DNA from: Paragordius varius
Taxonomy: Eukaryota; Nematomorpha
Length of the DNA: 64,000 nt
Direction: 5' to 3'
Assembly (NCBI GenBank): GCA_964247055.1
Contig: OZ176051.1
Location: forward strand, 8,060,001-8,124,000
Positions 1 through 11,300 of the stretch are shown here, piece by piece. The translations under genes were made by a program, and so were the position numbers. The notes beneath the pieces were generated by a model. The model was not told the origin of the DNA and made no database searches. It saw only the letters and a program-made list of their open reading frames with translations. Each line of letters opens with the position of its first letter. Positions within the stretch are counted from its first letter, which is position 1.

Positions 1-14
1 TCAAAATTTAAAAA

Positions 15-119
15 ACCAACTTGAAGTGTTCAAGGACCCACTTGAAGTTTTTAAGGACTAACTTGAAATGTTCAAGGACCAACTTGAAGTGTTCAAGGAC
101 ACTCTTGAGGTGCAAATGA
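15..119. repeat. 21-bp minisatellite, about five units
   Basis: Five tandem 21-bp units at 15-35, 36-56, 57-77, 78-98 and a decayed one at 99-119. The core is ACCAACTTGAAGTGTTCAAGG. The period is a multiple of three, so the minus strand reads as a leucine/valine/phenylalanine heptad repeat, but the open frame is short and nothing else supports translation. The array reaches close to the window edge and may continue to the left. Confidence 0.85.
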
Positions 120-1194
120 TAAATAACTATTTTGTAACTATAGTTATCGAAATACGATATTTTTTGGAATGAGGCATTTACAGTTGTCACCAAAAAACAT
201 GAAATTTTTCAATATGAAAAAGTATTTAGTTTATAGGCTCTGTTTAATTAAAAAAGCTTATCATTAGGGGCTAGGTATAGATGATATTTGGTTGGCGTTC
301 AAATACTGACAAATGTGAATCATAAAATAATTTTATTTGTATGTTAATAAGGTTAATAATATAAAGATTAGCAGTGTCTATTTGATAGAACGAACATATT
401 GTGGATTCCATTCGCACGTCTGTGAAAAATATTTAAATCATATTAAAATTAAAAAGCATATTTAAAACATCATAGATTTAGATATTTGCATAAAATTGTT
501 ACATTAAATAATTAAAGACAGTTTTTCTTAGTCCCGTATTAATATAAAATTGTTGCACCATTTTAGCTAATAAAAATAATAAGCTTGTAATAAAACAGTT
601 TTTAAATCTTTGGTTGATCAAAAAAGTCTGAATAAATAAATGGTATTTGTTAAAAAAACTAAACAGCTAATTTAAAGTTTACAATTAGGCAATGTATTAT
701 TTATAGATTTTATTGAAATACTAGTATTTTAAACGTATAATATATTTATTTATTTTGGGAAATACTTTTGCGTTTATTATAGCCAAACCCTAAAAATTGT
801 GATGGTATAATTGGTGTTTTAAATATCCTTACGTATATATGTTAAACGATTAAGCGTCAACAAGATTTTACCCAAAATTTGAGACTTTATTTATGTAACT
901 TAATATAATTAGTTCATTGAATAGAAAGTCGTTTACAGATATTCTATTGATTAGCAACCAAAATTAATTGCACCTAAACCCTAAGATAAATCTTAATGTT
1001 AAAAAAAATATTTTGGATACAGCGACCTAATTCGTACTATAAACTAAATTATTTATATTTTAAAATCTCTTCAATTATAATTTTAATTCTTAATAATTTG
1101 AAATTTAAAACAGAAAATGGCATGCATTAATGATATATAAAATTATTAAAATCATAAAACAAAATTTTGGTAAAACCGCCGCATAAGAAAAAAT
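120..1194. other. Intergenic or 3' flank, nothing recognised
   Basis: AT-rich sequence downstream of the kanadaptin stop codon. I see no coding frame, RNA gene or terminal-repeat element here. If kanadaptin has a further C-terminal exon it would lie here: a GTAAAT occurs just before the stop codon. I found no matching exon. Confidence 0.5.
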
Positions 1195-3805
1195 TTACAT
1201 AATCTTTAGGTTTAGAAGCGTTAATTTTTCATCAGTTTGTTTCGTCTCATCGATATTTTTTGTGTCTTGTGTCATTGTTTCAGTTATAACTTGTTTATCA
1301 TTTTCATGTGACGCCATTGTAATAGGCCCCTCAAGTATTTCCACTTTTTCTATGTCATGATTTTCATCGCTGTTATTTGACACTACATCATTTGGCGTCA
1401 AAGCATCTAAAGCAAATAAACGTTTAACACTGGGAGCTGGTTCAGCTATTTTCAATAATTTTTGGTAGGATTCAATTTGATCGCATAGCTCTTTCCGTTT
1501 ATGTTTTAATCGACTTAGGGCTAAGAGACTATCATTTTCTTGTCTGTAAAAAGATTGTTTTGATTCATATTGGTTTTGTTTCTGAGTCAATTCATTCATG
1601 AACGCATCTAAAGCATCTACTTCTATACCCTCACCTGTTGGAGTTTGTTTAATAAGGGTAGTACTAAAATATAATTTTAATATAAATACAAATAAAAATT
1701 ATATTGTAATATACATGTAAATTTCGTATACAAGTTTAAATGATATCTTACTCTTCTAACTTTAGATTAGTGATGCGGTCAACTTCTTGGTCCAATGTCT
1801 ATTATAAAAATATATATTGCACATACTCATTTAAATATAACTAAAAGCATTATAGCAGAATTAATTAGTATTATTAGTAAAAAAACTTTTCATACAAGTA
1901 TTCGATTTTACAAATAATTTTATTAATGATAATAATATAATATGGAAAACAAATATTTAATATTCGGGAAAAAATTGATGGTTAAATTACGAAACTAATT
2001 ACTGATAACTCTTCGGTCAATTGATTTATTTGTGCAGTTAAAGATTCGTAAGTATGGACAATGGTGTTTGTATCAGCAACGGTTTCTTCCGTAGTATTGT
2101 TTTCATGTAGTATTCTAAAATTTGGTCAGTATAAATAAATATACGCAAAAAAGGTAAAATAAAGGTATGGTGATGACATACACCAAGAATTACCTATAAA
2201 ATAATGGTTTTATTAATTATGGATAATCAATGCCAAATTCATTTTGATAAATTAAATATACTATATTATAAAATTATAGTTGTTTTAATTATTAGAAGGA
2301 CAAGTCTTGTAATTTAATATGTGATGTTAAACAAAAGATTTGGAATCAATAAAATGGTTTGACCTTCATCTTAATTAGATACGGACCTAACGCAGTTTAA
2401 GCTGTGAGCAAATTTTTAATTATAAATAATAGGTTAATATAGATTTTAATTGACAAAACAATTGGGTGAGGAAAATTGTGTTTTTTGAACGGTTTAAGTA
2501 AAATCGCCGAATTTTATGATTTATTCAAATATGATTGTTAATACTAATCATAATTTTAGTCAATATTTTACACATGGTGTTAAATTAACATGCTGAGAGA
2601 AATATATATTTTTAATTATAAAATAATTTGTAACTTCGATGATAACTTTTTTACTATACAATAAAATACACTGTTAGCGCATTAAAACTTTAAAAATAAA
2701 CAAAATAAATAGTAATACCTTTTTTTCCTTAATTCCCGCTTCCGTGATAAAGTGCCAGTACGATCATCAAAGTCATCTTCATCACTTTCATAAAAATCTT
2801 GGCTTAACAACCGTTTGTTTTTAGCTTGCGCCCCAGTCATGTATCCTATCATATTACATATATTTTAGAAAATTAAAAAAATATAAATGAAAAATATTTT
2901 TTGAGTGAAATAATGAAAACTAATTTTTTAAGGCGTAATCATAAATTTTTACGTGATTTATTTGGGTTCTTAAATAATCCCAATACATTTAGAAATTTGC
3001 ATGCAGACTCACAACAGACTATTAATGCTTGTTTTTTATTTTGACCAACGCCTTCAATAACCTTCGTACTTGGGCCAAGTTCTGGTAAATTAAGCATTAT
3101 GCAGCAGATAAATTGTTTTTTCTTAACACCGGGTTCATCTTTTATTTCATATTCAAATGGGTGACCTATATATTTTAATGTAAAAACAACTCTAACCTTG
3201 ATTCTCTAAATAATTTTTTAAAAACTTTTTGGGATCTTTCAGAAAACTACTTTCATTAATTTGTTCGCTCTCTAAAGCGTTTTCTAATTCCGTTTCATTA
3301 ATAGCGTCTTCATCATCCTGCATTCCCCAGGTAGCGTAATTATTACCAGAATTAACATTTTTTGTTGTTTTAGTTTGTTCTTTTTCTTGATCATCATCTG
3401 GACCCTTAAAATCATGATTAATAAATATACTGAGATAACATATAAACGGGTGCTATTTCCGAATTTTATTACATAACCCGTGTGTAAACGATAATAAACC
3501 AATGAATCTAAACGCCTCTTATTTAAAAGAGTGCCATGAGTACTTCCGAGATCATATATATAGTATCCAGGATATTTATCTTCAAAACGTTTATCGCAAT
3601 ACTGAATGATAGCATGATACCTTGATACCGAGGGATGAAAAAGTTGAATATCGCAATTTTCACATCTTCCAAAAGATACAAACGATTTATCGTATTTAAA
3701 TTCAATTTTATCGATAATTGATCCATCTTTTAAAACTTCCAATGAATAATCGGAGTTAGTTTTAGCCGAGGCCCATATGGGTGTTTCATATGAAAGATCC
3801 ATCAA
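1195..3805 (-). CDS. SLC4A1AP: Kanadaptin (FHA-domain protein), seven exons
   Basis: Kanadaptin is a nuclear/cytoplasmic FHA-domain protein first described as a binder of the anion exchanger AE1. Predicted exons: 3805-3440, 3404-3197, 3165-2953, 2845-2719, 2114-2003, 1798-1752 and 1663-1195. They join in one frame of 513 codons plus stop. Residues about 20-122 form the FHA domain with FGRCENCD, SRYHAIIQY and DLGSTHGTLLNKR, the phosphopeptide-binding loop signature. Then follow the acidic WGMQDDE stretch, a dsRNA-binding-like segment ending in CKFLNVLGLF, DFYESDEDDFDDRTG, a coiled region with YESLTAQINQL, and the family signature LDAFMNEL. Introns 1 and 2 are only 35 and 31 nt, and ignoring intron 1 would look like a frameshift. 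The start is the first of two consecutive Met codons; vertebrate proteins have a longer N-terminus. The divergent C-terminus after LDAFMNEL is short, so a missing last exon is possible. Confidence 0.9.
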
Positions 3806-3837
3806 TATGGTTTTAAAACCTTACACATTACCGTTAA

Positions 3838-3904
3838 TGGTTAGCACTTGACAACACATTCATTTCAGTCCTACGATACAAGTTAAGATAGTTGGATACA
3901 CCAC
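3838..3904 (-). repeat. Fragment of MITE family B
   Basis: This 67-bp piece reads as the reverse complement of the right end of the MITE B copies at 14063, 27255, 31396 and 32063. It shares the CATTCATTTCAGTCCT block and a TAGTTGGATAC block. It lies just upstream of the kanadaptin start codon, so it is part of that gene's 5' flank. The rest of the element is not recognisable. Confidence 0.6.
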
Positions 3905-6900
3905 TTCAAAAAGCCCTTTATATAACATTGATGAACCGATATATAAAAATATTTTTAAAAAACACTTGATATTAGTTATTTTGAGGTAATATCCAAAGGT
4001 AGCAATTTACTTCACATGATATGTGTGATTTAGCTAAATTTAATATACAAAACAAAACTTTTTCTATATACACTGTGTGCGAAAAAAGTTTTTTTTCATG
4101 AGATAGCTTATGACCAGCGTCTTCATTTGCCGCAAAAATTTTTATTTGTTGACCTAGTTTTTGAAATATTGGGTGGAGTGATAAAAAATTTTTTGACTTG
4201 ACTTGGAAGTTTTTCAATGGTTTGCTTTCATGTGATAAAAAAATTTAATATTAGAGGAGTTAAGTCAAGCAAGAAAACTTGATTCGGAGGTGATAAAAAA
4301 TTATATGATCAAGTAAAATTTAAAGATTTTACATGTGTAGTGTAGGGCAAACATAATAGATTTAAAAATATGGATAAAATTATTTTGGAAACTATTTATG
4401 TATATAATTTAGGTTATATGTGTAATAAAAACCTTTGTTAATGAACTGTTTTATTGATAATTTTTGGCTAATTAACCTGTTCAAATTGGATGGATACAAA
4501 AGGGTATAATTTTTTAGAAAAACTCTGCTAATATTTAATTTTAGATTAAGGTTCTAAAAGTCCAAACTTTTCTATTTTAAAAAAGACTATTTCTCTTATA
4601 TTAAACGCAAAAATGCCGATGCGGAAAATTTTCAAATATATGATAAGAAAAAGTGTTATTATAAATATCTAAAGGCATATATCGTTTCCATCATGTCTCA
4701 AGCTAGGATGAAGTATGCCTAAACAAAATTTTGCTAAAAATTAAATTTTTTAAAAAAAGTATGCATTTTTTATAAATATTTTCAGCTGAAAAAATTTAGC
4801 ATTTATTCAAAAATTTTATTGCGTTGCGTTATTTTATATAGGACTAGCTCATTTTAGAAGAGCAAAAAAATTTGGGACTCTCGGAGCTTACACTCAAAAA
4901 ATATTTTTTAAAAAAAAATTATTGTTTTACTTTTTATATGTATTTTATAATATATTTTAGTTTTTTGGGCTGAAGCCTCTAGCTTTCACCAAAAAAAATT
5001 AATTAAAAAAGTATGCCTAAATTTTGCCATTTTCGGATATGGAGCACATACCACAAAAGTGTAAATAACTTTTTAAATCAAAAGGCCAAAACCAAAAGCA
5101 ACATGATATTCCTGATACATTTTCCTGTCAGAATATATATATTTCATCAGGTTATATTATACTCCCCGATTTCGGACGCAGCGTGATATATATTTTTACC
5201 TGCTGCATTAGCGACATAATATTAAGAAAAAAAGATGGCGGTACAAAAATATAAATAATCCTTTTTATCTAATACAGAAAAACTATGTTTGATAATTAAT
5301 TTTAAAATATAACTTTAAAACCGTACTTATCTACAAGAATGAGCTCTGAAATATAATAACACAATATATGATCGCAGGGAAAAAAGTGGAAAGGTCATGA
5401 ATTGTGAATCAGAATTTAGATTAAAATATTCCTTCGTTTGCAAATTTTTGTTAACAAAAATTCACTCAAATTTAAAAGCTAACAATGGATATCAACCGAT
5501 GGGATAGAAAGGTTAAGCATCATTGATTTATGTAGAAAAAATGTTTTTATTGTCTTAAAGTGTTTTGTATACCGTTTACACCATGCTTCAAGATACCATA
5601 TACCTCACCAAAATTTTAATATAAATTAAATTTTTAACCAAAATATCCATATTTTTGGAAAAAAAATTTGATGTTATAATTACCATATCAAAATTTTTTA
5701 TGCCGCACTCTCTGCATTTGTGTGTTTTGTTTAAATTGTTATTATAAAATGTGTGGACATCAAAGAAATTCCAAACAGCCAGCCAATTCGAATTCCTTTG
5801 TTTAAAAAAGCATTTAATATGAAGTGTTTTTATACCGTCATTAGGCTCCAAAATTAAAAATCTCCCTTCTCCTAAATTTTGCTATAAACTAATCTTTTAG
5901 ACAAAATATCCAATTTTCCGATAAAAACTTTTTATTATGAAAATTTAGCATATATTAATAATTTTTATCGCGTTATCTCGGCCCTTTCCTTTATCATAAA
6001 AAAACTTGCCCATTTTGGTGGCCAGAAACCTGAGCAACACACATCTAAAATAAAAAACCTACTGATTTCCTGGGTATTTCAAATCAACATGTTTGTTCCG
6101 AAAATTGGCTCAATCATCTTCGATGCTACTAAATACGATATAATTAAGAATTTGTTTTCCCTTTAAAACCCGTTATTCAACAACTACATTTTTAAAGGGT
6201 TAATTAAATTAGTATGGCACATTTCAAAAAAAACCAAATACTATTTAATTTAAATAGTCATACATTTTTTCCGGAAAATTTATCCAAAACCATTAATAGT
6301 TTTGAAATCCCTATTCTCACACGAGGTGGGGCCAAACTGATGAGTTGATCTAAACCGGCTCATTCACTTTAGTCATATTTATTTTTGATTAAAAATTTTT
6401 TAATTTTAATTCCATACGTTTTTTGTAAACGCTAAACACTGAGCTTTTTATTGATATATATGGCAAATATTTAAACGCTTTACTTGATTTAAAAAAAATT
6501 ATAGTCATAAAACTTTTAATCAATTGTTTTGACGAATTTTGGCATTTATATTAAAATAGACGCCCATTTAGATTAATTTCATTTACTTAATATATAGGTT
6601 TGCATCAAAGTAAAACGGATCCCACAATTTTCAATATTATATAGATATATAAAATTGTGATTTGTTCTTTACATTTTTTATTAATAAATGGAGATACAAA
6701 TTTAATAAAAACTATAAATTACTTCAATAATTTTCTCACGGTGTAACCAATGCCTAAATCCTAGCGTATGAAAATATAATTGGAATATTATAATATTTAA
6801 ATGATACGTTTTAATTCATATTTGGCTAATAATATCTTGCGCTATTGTAAGAAACTTCTCAGATTTATTCCAAAAATATAATTATTTCCGATTATTAATC

Positions 6901-6922
6901 CACATTATTTTTTTTATCATAA
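3905..6922. repeat. Intergenic repeat debris with degenerate MITE A
   Basis: Three kilobases between the divergent starts of kanadaptin and the GPCR. About 5190-5400 resembles MITE family A: a GCATTAGCG...GATGGCGG block in one orientation, followed by a GAGCTCTG terminal block in the other, so it is rearranged or two fragments. Open frames at 3972-4217 (-) and 5588-5851 (-) have no recognisable domain and no splice context. The promoters of both flanking genes must lie here, but I cannot point to motifs. Confidence 0.45.
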
Positions 6923-8200
6923 ATGTCTTTTTACAACAATACTCTGTTTAAAGCCCTTGATTTCTGCGATTTTAAGCAAAAGTATTTTCTCATAGAAAAA
7001 TGGCATTATGTAATTCTGATTCTTCAAACTGTAATCGTGGTAAGTGGTTTAATTGGCAACGGAGTAGGTTATTTCCTGGTTAACAAATTACCCATGTACA
7101 AACCAACAAGTCCCAATTACATTTATTACTACATCTTATCGTGGATGACAGGAATCAATATAATTGCTTGCGTTTTAGCCTTTTTGTCTGTTTGTGAAGA
7201 ATGGAGGTGGCTAAATTATGGTCGTTACTCCTCTAATATTTCATGGGTAAAGTTCCGAGCAAAATATTTGTATCTCTTAATTAACACATTTTATAATTCA
7301 TCATCTCTCATACTATGCCTTATGCTTTGGGACCGTTATTATAGAATAAAACACCCATTTCTCCATAATTTTATGCCAAGTCGGCGATGCTGGGATCAGT
7401 GGACTCTTAAAATATATAAAATTTTACCATTTTTTATTGTGGTACTATCCTTTAGCCTTTCATTTACTGGATACTATTATTTTGATATAAATGAATGCAT
7501 AATATTGGATGAAAGGAAAAACATTGTTAAACCCTTAGTAGATGATAACGATGATATTTTTCAAGTCAGCATTCATAGCGCTAATGAAAAAAATACCAGT
7601 TTAACTGCTTATGGTTTAAATGAAGTACAATCTGAAACAATGTATTTTTATACAAAAATGAAACGACCAGAATGGATTTTTAGATATGATAATGCACGCA
7701 TTGCCATACTTATTGTGTTACCGGCTTTAATCATATTTGTATTAGGAATCCTTATAACCTACAACGTATTAAAGTTTGTCAAAAAACACAATAGGGTCGT
7801 AAATTTTGTAGATCGAACAAGAACTATTCCTACAGAATTTCGATCCACAGATGCATCTCGTGGAACCACTATAGAGTTCTCGAGGGGCTCTACCACTCAA
7901 ACCAGACCTGCGGTAAGAGGAAAACGTAAAATGGTGGCCAAAAATATTTCATCTATGATTTATTTCATAATGTATTTAATTTTGATTACTCCTAATGTCA
8001 TAATTGCTATATCAAGAGATAAGCATATCAACAAAAAGTTTGAGGTATTGGCAAATATCATGGAAAACTTATTCTACTCTTTAAACATATTTGCTATCAT
8101 GTTTTTTGATCGGAACGTTATGAAACAAAGCAAAATTACATGGCTTATGCTGAAAGAAAAGACCATTAATTGTTGCAAAGCTAGTTTTATCGATAGATAA
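6923..8200 (+). CDS. Divergent rhodopsin-like (class A) GPCR
   Basis: A 425-aa seven-helix receptor encoded by one exon. TM1 (about residues 29-52) carries the GN pair. TM2 is near 65-90 and TM3 near 112-138, ending in the WDRY motif (DRY class) followed by YRIKHP. TM4 is near 162-182. A long extracellular loop 2 of about 70 residues has potential N-glycosylation. TM5 is near 255-280 with one Pro. The third intracellular loop is basic and Ser/Thr-rich, TM6 near 340-362 and TM7 near 375-395. The usual TM7 NPxxY is replaced by a segment with LNIFAIMFFD, and TM6 lacks CWxP. Ligand unknown; such divergent receptors are common in flatworm-type genomes, where many are orphan peptide-receptor-like proteins. 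The stop codon is 125 bp from the end of the cadherin gene on the other strand (tail to tail). Confidence 0.85.
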   Translation: MSFYNNTLFKALDFCDFKQKYFLIEKWHYVILILQTVIVVSGLIGNGVGYFLVNKLPMYKPTSPNYIYYYILSWMTGINIIACVLAFLSVCEEWRWLNYGRYSSNISWVKFRAKYLYLLINTFYNSSSLILCLMLWDRYYRIKHPFLHNFMPSRRCWDQWTLKIYKILPFFIVVLSFSLSFTGYYYFDINECIILDERKNIVKPLVDDNDDIFQVSIHSANEKNTSLTAYGLNEVQSETMYFYTKMKRPEWIFRYDNARIAILIVLPALIIFVLGILITYNVLKFVKKHNRVVNFVDRTRTIPTEFRSTDASRGTTIEFSRGSTTQTRPAVRGKRKMVAKNISSMIYFIMYLILITPNVIIAISRDKHINKKFEVLANIMENLFYSLNIFAIMFFDRNVMKQSKITWLMLKEKTINCCKASFIDR

Positions 8201-8324
8201 TGCATGCATAGATTATATTTATATATTATAAAATATTCTTTTGAATTTAAATGCATAAATTATACACCAAATACCCGAATGGGTGTTTTGACCAGATGAC
8301 ATATCAATAATAAATAAATATATT

Positions 8325-11300
8325 TTAGATGCGTATTTTGTTTCCCGTATCTGTATCAACGTTGTCCTTATTGGACGCATATTGTTGTTTAAAATGTTTT
8401 TCTAAATCATTTGAATAGGTTTGAATGTTGGATGAAACACCTTTTGTCATTACCTTTTGTTGATTATTAACATCTCTATTAGTGCCAGATAAATGTTTAA
8501 AGTTTGCCTTTAAAGCTCTATCAATTTGGGTTTGCTGGAGTTTTGCAAAATCCTCATTAATTTTTTGTAGTAAATGATTATTCTTTTCAGAACATGGCTG
8601 ATTAACACTAAAGCGATTTTGCGGATTTTGTTGAATTTCATAGAAGTTTTCAACTACAGTTTCGTTCGCATTTGTGCTATTTCCCACACTTCCATCCCCA
8701 AGTGAGACATTATTTTGCAGGGAATCTGTGGAGTTGTGTCCATTAGCGTTGAATGAACCATGTTTCACAATCGTACTTGCGTTGGGTTGTTGTGAATAGA
8801 GGCTAGGGTTCGAAATATTGTTCCATATGTCAGAGACTTTACTATATAAATAAATATTATATATATATATATATTATTTTGTGTTAAAATTTTAAAATAA
8901 TATTATTTTAGCGCTAGCTAATTATAGATATAATACCTGTTTAAATCTGATTCTTGATCATTTTGAGGGGGGATATCATTTTTTTCGTAATGATTTCCGT
9001 TCCAATCTACGTGTTTTCTATTGTTGTTTGAATATGATATAAAAAACTGTATTGTGTAATGCGGAAACATAATTAACATGGTTCCAATAAAAACCTTCTC
9101 AACAATATAAAAATACAACATTCCTAATAAAATAATTTATTTTGATTGAATTCTTATATGTATATATATAATTATATATTTAAAATTTTATGAACTGATC
9201 CCTTATTAAGCGATACTAAATGGTATTTTGCGACAAAGGTGTATTTTATAAAGGTATTAATGAATACACTACTTGTGAAAAATAGAGATAAAACGAAAAT
9301 ATATAATTAATACTTTTGTTAGTTTCCATGACGAAAAAAATTATTTTTATCAAATTTTTTAATTTTTATCCCTTTAACATTAAATAAATTCATATCATAA
9401 ATTAAAAGGCAATGATTAAATATCATTACTCTTTGTTTTAACCGTTAAGTGGTTTCAATCATCCAAATAGCCATAATTTAATTTTATTAATTTATTACAA
9501 CGGTTATCCTATTTAATATATTATCAATTTTTTTTGATCCGGTTAACCCCTGTTTTAAGAATGTATAATTAACTTTGTAACAAATTGTAAATAATAATGT
9601 CATAAGATTCAGCCGTGACAAAACAACAATAGTATTATATATAAAAAAAACTATAGCATACCCATGCAAAGCATTAATTTTTGGCAAAAATCCCCCTAAA
9701 GTTGATTGATTTTGATAAATTGATTCATGCTTATGGGAGATCCCATTATGTAAACGACTTATAGAGGTTGCCATGGCTGCTTTGAGTTTGCGGCGATACC
9801 TTGAAAAATTTTAAATTGTCGTACACATTTGATTTTATGAAATTTATCTATATAACGAGAGTAAAAGCAAATAATAATAAATAGTGTAATTAATGAAAAT
9901 GGTAAAGACCTATTAATTTAGAGATAAAAATACACCAATCTTTGCTAATATAATGAATATGGTTAGACTCTATAAAATTTAAAAAAATACTAAATTTTTA
10001 GGTCACATTCACGGCGCTTTAATATAAAAATTTATACGTTTTTTTTAATGGTAAGAACTTGAATTTTACAAAGATTAGGAAAGATTTTATAGGTTAGAGA
10101 GAAAGAAATAGTCAAAGATTTTTGCTCTTTCTGGATTCAAACTTTAGTATAGTCGCGCCCAGCTGCCTTTATATATTTAAATATACCATTAATCCTTATT
10201 TAGGTTTGGGCCTTTTGATAAATAATGTACATTTTAAAATTTAAAAAAAAGAAGTGTCGATGAAAAACAACCAAAAATTAAAGAACTTACTATTTGATTT
10301 GGGACTTACTTTCCAATTTTTGACATTTATAACTAATGGTTAAATTCAAATATTATTAAATAATAACATGAAATTAGTAAAAAAAGAAATTAGTATACTT
10401 TTTCCTTTCAGGAATCCAAATTGTTAATAATGTCAAAATAGTTATTGCAAAACATAACACCGTCCCATAAAAGGTGTACTTATAAAACGTTAGTGCATCA
10501 TAGTCACTATAATTCTTTTGTGCATTTGGGCTCGTCTATAAAAAAAATAATATATCTTTTAGTCTATTTATTTCTAAAATTGGTAATTTAAATATTTTTA
10601 AAAAACATCATTATGGAATAGATCTTTATAATTAATTATGATTCACAAAATTCACATAATTACTATTTTTTCGATGTCATACTCCATCTTTAGTTGAGCG
10701 AAATGGGCCCTATGCGTATCCAAAATTCTAAAAAAAATTATAGATATTAAAATTTGGATTTTTTAATATAAATTGAATTCATACAAAAACTTTTATAGGC
10801 AGATCAGAACGCGAATGAAGAAAATAAATTTAAAGGTCCTTGCTTTAAATAATATTTAAAAAATGGAAATAAAATTATCTTGATAAATCATTCGCGTGTT
10901 GCTGTGTTAGATAAAATTATGTAGACATTAGATTTGTATTGCATTGATTTATACCTGTTTAGTAAGGAGACATATTATTGATGGTTGGATTTTTTAATTA
11001 ACGAATTAATAAATAATATAAACTAGACCAAGTTTGCATTATATCGCTTTACCTAAATTCTACATACACAGGGCCATGTAAAGTTAGCCAGACATTTCGG
11101 TGAATGAGCCAACTGAAATTAACTAGCTATGCTTTATGGCTCAAGCTTAAATGGAAAAATCGGACCCATTTTGCGACAAAAAAATTTGAGAGAACCTAGG
11201 GTAGTGCTGACCAAATCATGACCCGGTCAATCAGTGACTATTTATTTTTTGACCATGGTCATTTCAGCTGTTTTTTGAAAAATTGTTGGTTATTTTTTAA

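Noticed and set aside
3401-3450. Frameshift in kanadaptin
   Set aside because: Explained by a 35-nt intron that restores the homologous frame.
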